This document shows, piece after piece, positions 25,880 to 39,071 of a stretch of 64,000 nt of DNA. The notes under the pieces were generated by a model. The model worked only from the letters and a program-made list of their open reading frames with translations. It had not been told where the DNA came from and searched no databases. The stretch spans positions 356,808-420,807 of the forward strand of contig JANPWX010000129.1 of NCBI GenBank assembly GCA_024734555.1, read 5' to 3'. Position 1 is the first letter of the stretch. Each line of letters starts with the position of its first letter. This DNA is from Trochalopteron elliotii. Taxonomy: Eukaryota > Chordata > Aves > Passeriformes > Leiothrichidae. Both the position numbers and the translations under genes were made by a program.

Positions 25880-26110
25880 ATGTAAAGGTAAATAAAAAAT
25901 ACATTCATGTCCCTTAGGTTATCCGAATCATTACTAATTATTTTAATTAATGACTTAGTTAACCAATTCCAATTGTAAGGTGCCGGTGAAATACAAGCTG
26001 TTATCACTGGTTATTTTGGTACGTAAGTACCAATTAATATTTCCTGCATCTAAGGCTAATTACTTGAAAAGATATCCTTAATTAAAGGAAACAACCCTGC
26101 AATTTGCCTG
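25880..26110. promoter_or_regulatory. TAAT-core-rich patch, candidate conserved enhancer
   Basis: Seen: multiple homeodomain-type cores packed in about 200 bases, including TAATTA near 25935, TTTTAATTAATG near 25941 and CTTAATTAAAGG near 26078. A perfect 7-bp inverted repeat TTGGTAC/GTACCAA (26016-26022 and 26027-26033) surrounds GTAA. Known: homeodomain proteins bind TAAT cores, and developmental enhancers in gene deserts are often AT-rich and deeply conserved. AT-rich DNA produces such motifs by chance, so this is only a candidate. Confidence 0.2.
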
Positions 26111-28065
26111 TATAAATGCTTTTCCCTTCCAATAGGCCTCTGCTCCTACTGAACATAATGGGGGAACGTGCAGGTTCAGGCCAAAAGTGGTGTTCTGTGC
26201 TTTTTTCATTTAATTTGTATATTTTTCTTTGGTTGGTCAGTGTTCACCTAAATGTTATGTAACATTCCCCTCTTCTTCCAGAGCAGTAACATAACCAAAA
26301 GACCCCCAACAAGTTTCTTTTTTAGGATGTTTGTAGCAGTTCTTCATCAGGAGAAAACTCTAAGGGAAAGAACTATTAAAACCTAAATCCATGACTCAAT
26401 TTCCATGATTATGCTAAAGGAAATGAAATTGTCAAATGTAATTACCTTTAAATTTTCAGTATAACAATGATTTTGCATGAGCAGAACATTGTAACTTCTT
26501 TTCTTTGTGTTTAATTAATACAATTAGAAGAAGCAGGGAGGAAGAGGTACATGGAGTTTGAGATGAGGACAGAGGAAAAAGCAAAATGAGATGTATGTGG
26601 GACTCCTGGAAAAACTTCCTTATGTCAGAGTAACTGTGCTGGATATTGTGAAGATGAGGGGGTTTCCCACGTGGCTTTAAGGGAAGGTGGTACATATCCA
26701 GGTACAGCATTTGAGGAAAGCCTAAATCATCATCTCTAGAGATTTCCTGTCCTTTGCAGAAGCCTGGCATAGCAATTCTGTGGCCTCTGACACACCTATT
26801 ACCCTCCCATGAGGTGAGATGGAGCTGGCACAGAGAACACCCTGGTTTTGGGTGAGGTCAGAAACCACTCTTTGTTCTCACAGGGGGTTATCATTCAAGG
26901 GTTGTTGAAATCTCAGTTACTCCTTAAACTCCGTGTGATAATGGCAGCCAAAACTCTGAGTCAGGGAACGAAGACCAAAGAGGTAATTGAAGGAAAATTC
27001 CTTGCCTCCAACTAGATTTTTCTGGAGAATCTTGCACTTTACTGTGAACTTTAGTTTTTCCTTCTGCCCCTCAAACACCTCATTTACTGTTAGTTGGGTA
27101 AGCATGAGAACAGTTACTTCTCTAGGCCAGCTACTTCTTCATATTTAATTTTTTTTCTATAGATTCTGCCTTACCATTGTTTTTGTTCCTGATTGTATAT
27201 AGATTACAGTAATTATAGAGAAATACCAAACCAGATCTCCCACAGGCTGGAGATGCAAGGTCTTGAAAACATCTCCTTGTGATGTTTCTCAGCAGGATCC
27301 ATTTCATCATGATGAAATTATTGCAGGAAACCACAGCTTTTTGCCCATGACTCCAGACAATAATATGTGATGAACACTCTGATAAAAGAACAGGGAGCTA
27401 AGGCTGGTAAAACAAAGTCTGCAGCTCTGAAAAACACAAATTGTGGCTTACAATATTTTGATTAGAATAATAACTTGCTTTGTACCAAATACAGGACAAA
27501 GCAAAGAATCCGATTAAACCCAAGAACATCAGAGTGTTTGCAGTGCCAAAAGGTGCACAAGGAGATAATTCATTTCTGAATTGCTTGATTTAAAAGATAC
27601 CTCATCTTCATATCAGAAACTTTGCTTAATGTAATGAAAAATCACACCATTTTCAAAGCAGACAAAATAGGAAGGAGACACAGGTGTGCTGTTTATTTTG
27701 AGATATAAAAGATATGGAAGGGACCTTTAGATTGATGGGAAAGCAAAACAAGCTTTTGTCCAAGAAAAGGTATTTTTCCTTGTCACACATGAAGGGTTTG
27801 TTTTTATTTCTCCATTAAAACCAAAAAGGCAGGGGACATGTAGTGGTAGAACAAAATAAATGATAAAGAGAATGTGTGCTCTTGCTTCATGTGAATTTTC
27901 ATTGTGTAGAAGTTCAGGCAGTGACAGCACTTCTTCAGATTTCTTCAAAATTCCTGTTTCATGTTTGCCTTTAATGTGATGTCAATAGTGTGCTTTCATT
28001 TGCTCTTTATCCATGTAATAGGCTATTTAATATTTAAGTGTTCACTTGTTGCTTTTTCCCTATAG

Positions 28066-28142
28066 AACGCTCCAAATCTGATTCCAACTCACTGTCTCGA
28101 TTTTTGACACAAAGAAAAGCAGATTTTAAAAACAACAGATGA
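28066..28142 (+). other. Candidate terminal exon with stop codon (unproven)
   Basis: Seen: a pyrimidine-rich acceptor (GCTTTTTCCCTATAG) ends at 28065. After two bases, one frame reads RSKSDSNSLSRFLTQRK and then ADFKNNR before TGA at 28140-28142, 24 codons in all. The other two frames close within 14 codons. The Ser/Arg/Lys-rich tail resembles a cytoplasmic C-terminus. I cannot name a family, and no AATAAA lies immediately downstream; the nearest one I noticed is near 29010. A 24-codon open run is not significant alone, so confidence is low. Confidence 0.14.
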
Positions 28143-31015
28143 GCTTTGGGGAGTGTGAGAGTTTGGATGGTCCTTCTCCCATCCGATGTGCTCTGTTTTT
28201 TACCCTGGCATTTTAGAGTTTACCTGGTAAACCAGAGTGAATTCTCCCAATTTGCATTTGTCTGTACTTTGCAGCTCCCATCTTGAATATTTCCATCATT
28301 CCCTTATCCATCCCTGCTACTATATTTGTACATGGATCTGCCAAGCTTTTGGTGTATGTTTTGGGCAGAGTCTGCATTTGATAAAAGGTGACCTTTTGTT
28401 TTGGTTGTCTGGCAGACTTGAGTGCTAATAAGCTGAAAGATGAGGTGTTTAATGAGTCCTGTGTATAGAAATAATGATAGATGACTTATTTGGAATTCTA
28501 CAGACACAGCATGGCCGGGCATGCTGAGGAGTGCCTGGAACTGCACCAGCCTTACAGTGGGAAGCTTATTGATTACACAGAGACAGGGCACATTTTAATA
28601 ATTTTTGGAACACTGTACTGCCTCAGGTACTAAAATCCATTAAAGGAGGATTATAAACTTTGCTTTAACCTGGACCCTAAATTGTTTCTTGGTGTACAGT
28701 CAACAGCAGCTCTGTGAGATCAATCACAGTTACTAAGGCATATTAAAATCAACTTGTTTAATTTTAATTGCTGGTACGCCTGACTCTCTGTGAGGCAGCT
28801 GTTCATAAAGCTAAATTGCTTTTCTGCCAGACAGGAGTTTCATTTCACCTCATGGTAGATTTTTGCCTTATACACTTCACCAGCATTTTGCTTTCCTTTC
28901 CCCCTCCTTCCCCTTGCCCATGATTTTCATTTCTCTCCAGATGAGTTTCTCTGTTTTGCCTTCCATCCTCATTAGCAGAAGCTGCAGCCTCGCCAATGAG
29001 TCAGCTTTAATAAAGTAGGTGGATTGTTTGAATTATTAGTTGATGTAAAGGTACAGACCTGGAGCTCTTTTTGGTAGTCCCTGTTAACCTGTGCTACGTG
29101 AGCAGTTTTGCCTGCAGACTCCTAATCAGCTCATAAAAACTGCTGGCTCTGTTGATGGATATATTGTGAACAGATACATTTATTTTAAAGTTGTATCCTA
29201 TTTTCTGTTTAGCTGCATGCATTTTCTGTCATCTGTTTGGTGTTTTTTTTTCTCTAGGAAAATTTTATAAAGCCATTTAGTAATTTCATTCCTGGTATTG
29301 CATCTCCTGTCATCCTGTGTTTTGATAGGGAAAAATCCATGTTCAATTTGTAACAAGTTATTTCCTTGTTCCAGTCTCTGAAGTTAATCATAGACTTTAG
29401 TATCAGAAAAGGAGGAACACACCTGAGTCTTGACCTCCCACATAATGTATTAAACATGTCTGTTGCCCTCATCTTCTTTCAGCAGAATGGGCTTATAAAT
29501 ACCTGCCTGCTGCCCAGCACGGACACAAGATGCTGCTCTGCTCTGAAGAGTATTGGATGCTTTCCCATTTCCAGTCAATTTGAGGATTTTCTGTGTCCTT
29601 CAAGAGGCAATTAAACTTCTGTATCAGGTCAATACTTTCAGGCTTGTAGTAAATGCAGGGAGATAAGAAAAAAATTACTGGTTTTCATTTATTGAAAGGC
29701 AGCACTTTTCGGGAAGAGAACAGGTGGATGCAGGAGACAGGTGAGCAAAACCAGAACAGTGAATTTTGGGAAAAGAGCAATGGTTCCAGCACAGCAGTCA
29801 TACAAGGGCTGAATTTGTGCATGGCATTACAGTAATGGCCTATTAGGGCAGTAAGTGGCAGCAGTTAGGGTGATTTGGACATGATGTCTGTGATTCTGGA
29901 GGCAAAGGGAGGCAGTGGCATTGGAGAGAAGATGCACGGCTTTGGAAATTGAGCACAACATATAAAGTAATGTGATGTGATCAAGGGGAATTCCAGGAGT
30001 ACCCAGCACTGAGTAATTCTGTGTTTATATATTTTCCTAAAATTGTTATCCTCATGATGGCCTTGACCCTGTAGATTTTAGATTTTAGCACGCTCTGTGG
30101 ATTTTCCAAAAGTTTCATTCCAGTGAAATAATGTAGGGGATTTTTTTTCATATGGATGATTCCCATAATTTCACGAGTTAGGTTCAGATGTTACTTGTCT
30201 GTTCCTACTTTATTTCTCCTTTTTCATTCATGTGCATTCTGTGCCCCTTCTGGAGCAGATTTCAAAATGCAGGTTGCAGGTGGAGGGGGGCAGAGCACAC
30301 ACTGCTGTCTTGCCATGGTGCAATAGAAATAGCTCGATAGAAAGGGAGCTCTTCAGAACTCCCTTTTCATTCCTGTCTGCATATAATAATTTGCACTGAC
30401 TCTGGATTTTGGGGGTTTTCTAAGTCAATAAAAAATATTGGAAATGAGAAAAGCATTCTGTAAATACAGCCATATTGCAGATCCCCTAAGATCTTCTGGA
30501 GGCTGCAGTCCACTTTAGTGGGCCTCAGTGACTCTCCTAAAGCCCAGCCCTTGCAGCTGCCCTGCTCCTCCTTAAGCTCCTCTTGTCAAGGCTTCTATGA
30601 AAGCAGATAAAGCCCAAAGTCCTCTCCTGTGGGCTCCTGTCTCCTTCAAAAGGTTGCTAAAGCCACAATTCTATGTTTTCATGCTGAATTTCTGGAGATA
30701 TCATCACTCAGCAATGCCTGAGCTCATCCTCTCCTCACTTGTGTGCCTGCTGAACACCTTCTTCTGCTGGGTCTGTCTTCAAAGGCAAAGAGGGTTTGCA
30801 AAATTCAGCCAGGGTTTAAAGAAGACCCTGCTGTTAGCAGAGATTGCTCTCTGAGGGTTCCTTGGCTCAGGAATGCACTCCCTCATTGACCTCAGAGAGC
30901 CTCAATTTGGTTACATGGTTTTGCAATAAGTGAATGGCTATCTCAGTGCAACTTAGCTTTTAATTACCTGGAAGGGCAGAATTTTAAACCAGAGGTGTAC
31001 TTGGGGTGAACTTAC

Positions 31016-31097
31016 CCTCTAAATAAAGCACCAATTCTCCTCCTTTAAAAAGGCCTGAGAAGTGACTAGTGGTGTTTAGGTAGATCTCTCCACAGAA
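31016..31097 (-). other. Candidate 82-bp exon on the minus strand (unproven)
   Basis: Read on the minus strand, an acceptor (TTGTTTTATTATCTGGCAG) lies just above 31097 and a strong donor (GAGG followed by GTAAGT) just below 31016. The 82 bases are open in phase, reading FCGEIYLNTTSHFSGLFKGG and then ELVLYLEG. Composition is protein-like, with a possible N-glycosylation motif NTT. The frame continues open on both sides (30984-31208, 74 codons), so openness alone is not evidence. No family is recognised. Confidence 0.13.
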
Positions 31098-32877
31098 CTG
31101 CCAGATAATAAAACAAAGACACGATTTAAGAGTTTTTTTCTGACTGGGCCAAACTCTGGAAAAGACTTTTTGCGGTAAGGAGGGGGCAAGAATTCCTTCT
31201 CTGTGCATGTAATCTGGGAGTCATTTCTATGAATAATGAGCCATCTGAATTGGAAGAGCCCCGTGGCTCACATATATCAACCAGCTACCATGGTGATGGA
31301 CATTGTGTAAAAATCTCAGTAAAATAGAACCCTAGGATATTCTCCCTAGTCTTTATTATAAGTCCCAGGCAAACACTCCTAGAAATGAAAATCCTCTAGG
31401 CAATGTTAAATGTAACCCAACCTTGACTTGCAGGAATTCATCTTCGGAATGGAAAAATTGTTTCTCTCTGTGTCCAATTAATTCTTGGCTTTCATTTGAA
31501 ACTGCCAGAGAGTTTGCCAACTCAGTTTTGATGGGTTTTATTTATGTAATATAAATCCTTGTCTGCTGAGAATTAGTCCCATATATTCATTGGAAAGGGA
31601 TTTTTTTATTCATCAGCAACCTGGATGTTGTACACAGGAGACCTGAAAATGCAAGAATCTGTCTCACCTTATGTGTCAGAGCTAAACACTCTTTGAAGAG
31701 CTGTGGACCCAGCATGCCCCAGACAGGCAGCAGGTAAACCAATGAAACATTGATTATTAATAGAAAACAGATACATTATCCTCTTTCTGCCTAAAACCCC
31801 TGCTAGAAAAGAAGCTTCCTGAGTTCCTCAGCCTTATTTATATGAGGGAAAGTTTTCAATTTTTCCTGCTTGCAAGGTCTCCCAATTTTTTCTCCAAATG
31901 AGAAACAGTAATAACTGTAATACTTTTGATCAAACACTTAAGACATATTGATGAGTGTTTTGAGAGTGATTGCAAGTTTCCTTTGCAGATTTTTCTTGGA
32001 TTTGTTCCAGCATTTGGATTAGACCTGTGGTTTCTTGCTGTTGCCAGTTTTGCCGTTCTGCTCCAGTGCAGATTTCCCACTCCTCATCTTTCCTTAGCAC
32101 GGAGGAAGGTGGGGTGCCATTCCCACTCTCAGCATGGGGACATCAATCCTGCCTGGATTGTTTTGCCCTTGCCTGAACCTCATGCTGAGCTCCCACCTCT
32201 CTAGTGATTTGGTCAAGCCTATAATAAACAGAGTTCTCAGGAGCTGGAACCTCCTGGCTGGCCGTGTGCTTTGGCAAGATGTTGATCTTGCACGGCAGCC
32301 TCGGGTATTTGCTTTGACAGAGTGCCTGGGAAAGGTTGTGTGTGTCCAGCAGGAACCAACAGTGGCTCCAGCAGTTACCTTTTCATAGAGACATTGTTCT
32401 AAGTGTGTGACCTGCACTCTTCAGAATCACTGTTGCATGCCCTTCAAGCTAAACAGAGTTGTGTGTTCCAGCTCAGGATTTTCACTGATGTCATGTGGCA
32501 GTGCTCCTCCAGGAGAGAGCTCTTAGCTCTGTGGAAAAAATCAGGACAGAATCCATGAAAGTCCATAGCAATCAGTATTGGTAGGAATGTGTCTTGGTCA
32601 TGTTTAAGGAGAGATTTCAGTCAAAACCTCATTTCTTATACATCCTTACTGATACATCCTCCATTTTGCCTACCTATTTAACTGCTTCCAAATAATTCTT
32701 ACCAAAGAAAGCTGTAGAGTAAGAAGTGTACATCAAAACAGTGTGAACTGCAGAAAAAAATTATGCTGACCTTACACGCTTTCCTGAACATAATTTGTAT
32801 TTCTGTACCTCTTGCTCTTTCATGTGCTTAAGAGAAAGTGGATGTGGAAGACAGAGAACTATAATGTAGTATATAGA

Positions 32878-33303
32878 AAACTTTAAATTTATTTGCATAA
32901 TTCTATATGTTCTGTAAGTTTCTGAAGGATAAATATGGGCAAGCACAGCTAGTTGCCTCCTTCTGCAAATACACAAGTGTCTGAATGTGTATAATCATAT
33001 AATGTAATATATAATTTTCCCACAGTGCACAAAATACCTTAGAAGTATAAAATTGTTTGTAGTTTTGGTGCAAACTAAGATCAGCAATTCTAGCATGAAA
33101 ATAATGGAAAGTTTAAGATAAAGCTCATGTAATCTACAAATTACAGAAGCAAACAAAAATAAAAGTTAAGCAATCTAAATGATAAAATGAATATTTTTAA
33201 TTCTAAATGATCAGTTTAAGAGTTTACCCACAGGAGGTATGAAGTCTGCCCTAAAAAAATGGAGCTGAGTTTCCAGGAATGTCTTGATTGGAATAGGATG
33301 TGG
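32878..33303. repeat. Dispersed direct repeat, copy 1 (426 bp)
   Basis: This segment matches 39617-40082 in the same orientation. Hand alignment gives about 10 substitutions over 421 aligned bases (about 97.6% identity), a 45-base gap at the AGAAGCAAAC run and a 5-base gap near the right end. The unit is AT-rich with no open frame of note. It may be a fragment of a mobile element family or a local duplication. It does not begin TG or end CA like an LTR, and I found no terminal inverted repeat. An 8-bp match, GGATGTGG, lies at 32840-32847 and 33296-33303, but it falls outside the left homology edge and may be chance. Confidence 0.9.
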
Positions 33304-34149
33304 GAGCTGGAGGCCTCCCAAGGAGGCAGAGCAGGCTGTTAGCAAGGCAGCAGCTGTTGCTGGGGGAATGATGTGGTAGGCAGTGCCCCTGAGGAAAGGT
33401 GTGCACTAATCCCTTTGCTCTGCTCAGCGTGGGCAGGACCTCATCCAGAGTCCCTGGGCAGAGTCAGGACACTGAGCTGCAAGGCAAAGGCTGGGCACAA
33501 TGAAGGGAAGCAGTAGGAGAGCAGAAAGAACAGAGAGCTCCAAAATCAGCCCTCTGGGGAAAGGCTTCTGGAGCTACTTCACAGAGAGAAGATAAAGGGA
33601 TGGTACATGAAAGGTAGTTTGAACATGGCAAGGGAGAAATTATGATGTACATCTATGGATAGGAAAAAAAATACACTTAAAATACGATTAAATTTATCTT
33701 GTACATCAGGAAATCTTCCTAGTGGAGAGGTTAATTAAACATCAGAACAAGGTTGAGTTTGAATGAAAACAAGCCATTCTAAATAATAAAACCAAGCCGC
33801 AGTAAAATCATAGAACTGGCAAATCAGCTTCTTTTTGGTGTCCACACCAGGCAAATTCTTTTGCCAGAAAAGCAGGGGTCTGCACCTGGGACACCTGGCC
33901 CCTCTTGATGAGTTCCCCTTCTCCAGCCCTTGCTTTGAGGAATGCTTTTGGGAGCTTTAGCAGTGGGAAGGGTGGCAGGGAGGACCTGGAGCCCCTCCTC
34001 TGGCTCCCTGCTCTTGGCTTGCAGCACCTTGCTCAGTCCAAACTGCTGGCACAGACCAGTCACCCTGGCTGAAGTCAGGAGCACACCACACTTATCCCCC
34101 CAGGCAGGTTCTCGTGGCCACATTGCTGGTATAATCCTAATGAATTATC

Positions 34150-34200
34150 TAGACTCCCACCATTCTATTCAACCCTGATGGATTTAATAGACTCCCACCA
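34150..34200. repeat. Short direct repeat, 13-bp units 38 bp apart
   Basis: TAGACTCCCACCA occurs at 34150-34162 and 34188-34200, with loose similarity of the bases before each. It is probably a local tandem duplication of about 38 bp that has diverged. Confidence 0.7.
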
Positions 34201-34539
34201 CTGGAGGATTTGTGGTTCCACACATAGTACCGAGTGCGGGAGACACTGGGCTGTTTATTGAGATGCTCTCAAGTAGCTGATACCAGGCTGATAAGATTTG
34301 TTTTACACAGATTGCTCTATGGGTCATTAGTGAAGAACTGAAACAGATGATTACTGAAAATAATTGATTTTCGAACTACAGTTCTTTCTCAATTAAAATT
34401 ATCCTGAGGCACTCAAAAGCTATAATTTAAAATTGTAATAGAAATACAAGCAAGTCCTCACTTGATATTTTAGATACAATAACCATTTTGAGTCATGTGA
34501 GCTGTAAAAAACTATCCTTTTTATAATAAACTGTCTAAC

Positions 34540-34551
34540 TTTTTTTTTTTT
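34540..34551. repeat. T12 homopolymer
   Basis: Twelve consecutive T. Confidence 0.85.
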
Positions 34552-36933
34552 ATTGGATTAAAATTGATTTTGATTTGATTTTCAAAATGCGTTCCAGTCA
34601 GGAAATTGGAGGCCATTTCTCTTACTGGGGAAATAATAGATAAAAAGCCCCACTGTGGTGTAATCAGCTCAAACTTGACCATGGGCTTGGATGGCACCAA
34701 TCTTACCCAGTGCCCTAAACCTGAAATTTCACCTGAGAATGGGGGAAGCAATATCAGCCCTGGCTCTCCTGAGCTTACTGTGGGCAGCTAGGCTGGCCAC
34801 TTTAGTTCCAGAGGGCTTTGTCAGCAGAGATAAGTCAGCCTCTCAAATGAAGAATTTTAATGCTTAGGGCATGGGGATTATCTCTTGAAACAAAGCTGTT
34901 GCACAGCAGCAATATCCACAGAACACATGTGCTGGGAGATGTTTCACCCAGGCTCTCTTACCCTCTGGAGCCCTTCTGCTTTTGATCTTTGTAGGGTCAT
35001 TCCACCCCAGTTTTAAGACTCCAAATTCTGTTCACTCTTCAGCCCCTTCTTTTTCCAGCTTTGCATCTGACTTGGTGCAAAGTTTTGTGTAGGCTTGATT
35101 TCGTGAAATGGAATTTGTCAAGGATTGTGGTTATTTGACATGAGAACTTACAAGAGAAAATTCATGTTTGTGACAGAAATAAATTCTTACCCAAGATATC
35201 CCCCCCTCAGATCTTTGCTGTGGGCTCTATTGATAGAGTAACTTTGGTATCTTTATATCTCCTCAGCGCTTTGACTTGGACAGAAAATATTGATCCTGTA
35301 GCATGATCTGCCCAAGGGCAACAGCATCATTAATTGCTAAGTGATCTGCAGAACAATTAGAGACCTCCTGGCTGGTGTACAGAGAGATGAATGGAGCTGT
35401 CTGCCTAATCAGATAGAGTTGTATCTATCTATGGACCCAATTGTGTTGTTCCGAAATGTCATCAACATCTGTCACTTCCCCCTTCTCTCAGTAACATATG
35501 CTGTGCTCTGCTCTGCTCAGAAGCCTTCCAGGAGACTTCTGTTGGGCTGGCACAGAGTGGGTAGTGTTTTAAAGGAAATTCTGATCCCCTGTTTACCTGT
35601 TCAGATGTGAGAGACAAGCAGAATTAAGCTAGAGGATCTAAGCATCCAAGAAGCTGTCATTCATATTTGCATGAACAGCATGAAGGCAGGACAAATGTAT
35701 TAGAAATGAACTCTGAGCCTGAATGCAGTGAATTTAGCACTTAAGGAGATGAATAGGGTTGATGGTTTTTGAGGCTGTGTTCTTCAGTACCTGGTGTTTC
35801 AAAAGTGAAGATAAGCACTGCATGCCACACATAGATGCTGCTTGTGTGTGTGATAATCAGGTTAGTGCCTCAACACTAATATCTGATTTTATTTGCATTT
35901 TTTGTTTACATGTGCTACTGTTTGAAAGCTTTTTTTGCTTTTAATCTGGTGACGAGATTTGTTAGAAAAGTTCCTGTGGCAGTCACTCCCTCATTCCAGC
36001 TCAAATTTGAAGTTGGTTTTGGTTTAAATTATACACAAATTTTAAGATATTTTCCTCTCCGCAGTATTGGTTTTACACAAAGCTAATGAGAAATACACCC
36101 AGTGGGTAGCTCCCAGTATTTTTGTCACTGTATCTGGCCTAATTTTGTCAGTAGAGTTCTGCAGAGAAGCTGTTATTTCTTTCAGTTCAGGCCTTGCTGT
36201 GTTCAGCACAAGGGCCAGAAGACGAGCAGGAGCAGGAAAGCTCTTACTGGAGAGTGTGTAAGCTGCTGCTTTATGTGGGATTTAGCACCTGCTTCTTTTA
36301 AGGAGTGGTTAATCTTTCTAAATTAGCAGCAGATCCACTGACCATCCTTTCAATCCCTCAGAAGGAAAAGGGATGAGGGAGTCCCTGCAGTGAGTGATTG
36401 AGTGCAATCCCCATTATTGTGTCTCTGGGCAGGGCACTGGGAGAGAGCCAAGAGGATTTATCTGGTAGATAGAAGGGTTGGAGGGGGAAAGTGATCCTTC
36501 TAAAACCACCTGAAAAGCATCCTGCTTTTTGTTCCTTTAAGAAACAGTTCCTAAAAAGAATGGAGCTTGTCTGTAAAAGCAGCTGGATGTTTCCTGTTCT
36601 TATTTTGTCTTTTAAGCATCAGTATTCCAATCATGGAATACAACCAATACTGTTTTTACAAAAACGTTCCCAATTTTGGTAAGTGGTTTTGTGATGCTTT
36701 CATTGACATCACATCAGGGGTTAGGTGGTGTGACAGAATAATAAACTGCCTTTCCACTTGTGAAGACAGGTGTTCACTTACACCATAGATCATGTGTAGA
36801 AATGAGTCTGGCACTTCTGTCCCTATTGCTCTGCTTTATAGCCCAAAAGGGGGAGGAAGAAAATGAAAAATACTTAACTCCTGGCAAACTCTCAATTTAA
36901 TTTTCATCTATATGTTCTGCTGCCCTCCAAATT

Positions 36934-36949
36934 AAAAAAAAAAAAAAAA
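36934..36949. repeat. A16 homopolymer
   Basis: Sixteen consecutive A, without a recognisable retroposed body to the left. Confidence 0.9.
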
Positions 36950-38887
36950 CAACACAGTTCCTAATGTTGGTCACAAGAAAGGTACCAGAAAGTCTGAGAC
37001 AGAAGCCTAAACAGCACCAATGAAATTTTCTAACAGCACTGTGCTGCAAAGGGGAGGTGTTTGTAGCAGCAGAGATTTGGTCTTTATTCATGCATGATTT
37101 TAGTTTCCACAGTTACTGGTATGCTTGGAGGAGCTGGTGCTTGAGGAGACTCCCACAACTCAGCTGTGCTTTTCCTAGCACTGCTCGTGTTACTGGCTGG
37201 TGGCTTTTGGAGCTGCAGCTCCCAAAACATCAGTATAGGGACTTAAACATAACACAAGAATTCTTCTGGAGTACAAGGTGTAGGAACGGAGGGTTTACAG
37301 TCAGTATCTTATAGTCACAATGGAGCAGGGCTGTTACAGTCTGTGTAGAGATTCTCTGTAGGTCAGGCTCTGGATCCAGCCTGTACCTGATGCAAAGCAC
37401 TGGAAATAATCTCTCTCCTGGTGTCTATCCCAGCACTCCAGAGCTATGTTTGCTGTTGAGATCCCAACCCAGAAATGCAAGAGATTTCTGTAACACTGTG
37501 TCATCACTTAGACATCTTAGCACAAAAAACTCAGAACCAGATAACTCTACATTTTCTGGCCTGCATGCTCTTCCCATGGCACATTCTTTGCAGCAAAACC
37601 CCAGAAAGTCACAGCCCTCGAGCTTTTCTTCTGGAACATCAGTGCTTTATGTGCTGCTGGCACAGTCACACAGGGCTGGGTGCTGCCACCCTTAGTGATG
37701 CTCCATAGGCTTTTCCTGTGGGAGTGAGCTGGGCTGTCTGTAGATTACAGTGGTGCTTACTCAGAAGCTGGGAATTCAGAACTCAGTGGTGGATCTAAAG
37801 TTTTAGCTGAAACTGAACATGAAGCCTCCGAAGCTGCCTGGGGCTGTCTGGAATTGTGCAGCAATGTTTAGTAAACAAAATGAATTGTAAACTTCCTTTG
37901 TGTGTTACGAGCCATGAAAGCGGAAAGAAAAACTTTAATAAAAGCAGAATTGCTTCATTACTTCAAATAAATACTTTGCATCTGTGGACAGCTGTTTCTG
38001 GACCAAGGGCACAGGAAGAGGAGAACAGGAGTTCCAACTTTGAACAGGAGTTTTTAGTTTAAATGTACATGGCTACGCTCAAATGCAGAAGTTTAAAAAT
38101 GCACATAATTGTAACAATTTTTTCAGGATGGGTCCTTTTCATTCAGTTGTGTTTTGTTCTGCTTAGGGTAGAACCTGATTTGTTAGGGAGAGAAGATGTT
38201 TCTCTTTTCTATCCCTTTACCCTGTTTACCAGTTTCTCGCTCCAAATAAACCCTTTGATCAGACATTGTCATCCTGCTCTCCATTTATATTTGTTAAACT
38301 GAATTAACAGCAGCAAGAAGTATTTTTTTTCTCAAAGAAGACGTTGTTAACTCTTTTACTGCTGTCACCTTAGACATTTACCTAATCAAACACAGAGATT
38401 GCAAGCTGTTCCCTGTGTTTTTTGAGTGCCTAATCCCCAGCTGTTCCATGTCTGCCAGCTGCTAAAACAACAAGCATTCATCCTCAAGATGTCTCTAATT
38501 CCCTCATACATTAACAGAAAAGTATCAATACACTAAATATGAGAAGTTCCAGTAATTTAGAGAGAAATGCTAAGATTAAATCACTTCAGAGATAAAGTAA
38601 ATAATGCTGGCTATTGCAGCAATTATTAATTTCCATGATAAATGGAGCACCTTTGCTTGGAATGCTGAAGAATTTCCGTGGGGAGAGCATATGGCCAAGA
38701 TAAAACTGTCCTTGAGGCTTGAAGATTACTGTGGGCTCTGTGCCAGGGCAAGGGCTGCCATTCCTGCCAGGACACTCCTGGGGATGGCTGGGGCCTTGCC
38801 AGAGCAGCCAAGTGCTTCTGGAGGGAGAAGGGAGCATAGAGCACTGAGAATTGATTTCTGCATGGTTGTTACTGTTGCCCATTGGAC

Positions 38888-38928
38888 AATATATATTATA
38901 TACATACATTATATCTATAAATATAGAA
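38888..38928. repeat. TA-rich low-complexity tract
   Basis: Alternating TA/AT with ACAT interruptions, about 40 bases. Confidence 0.7.
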
Positions 38929-39007
38929 ATAAAAGACAGTATATTCCAACATTCATTGTGATTGTGACATCAAGCTTAATAAAAAGTGTGCTGTTTCCAT
39001 GGCCTAG

Positions 39008-39071
39008 TGTAGCTGTTATTGCTGAGGAACTGAGGACTGAGTTCTGGGAACTTCAAGTCATGGATGGAAAT
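39008..39071 (+). other. Candidate 64-bp exon inside the longest open frame (unproven)
   Basis: A moderate acceptor (TGTTTCCATGGCCTAG) ends at 39007 and a GTAAGT donor begins at 39072. After one base the frame reads VAVIAEELRTEFWELQVMDG and N. The acidic, helix-like peptide is protein-like in composition, but no family is recognised. The open frame runs 38604-39161 (185 codons); its other parts include a hydrophobic and Tyr-rich stretch typical of translated AT repeats, which argues against one continuous coding exon. Confidence 0.12.

Larger units (their letters stand above)
16266..32877. other. Unannotated AT-rich unique sequence
   Basis: No recognisable gene or transposon in about 16.6 kb. 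It includes the T12 tract at 16332-16343, three weak plus-strand exon candidates (18784-18813, 22024-22069, 28066-28142), one weak minus-strand candidate (31016-31097), a small inverted repeat at 23623-23656 and a TAAT-rich patch at 25880-26110. These are listed separately. Confidence 0.6.

Noticed and set aside
34600..34640. Phrase resembling the CR1 minus-strand segment around GAGGCCATTTC
   Set aside because: The match covers only about a dozen bases, and the neighbouring sequence does not continue the resemblance.
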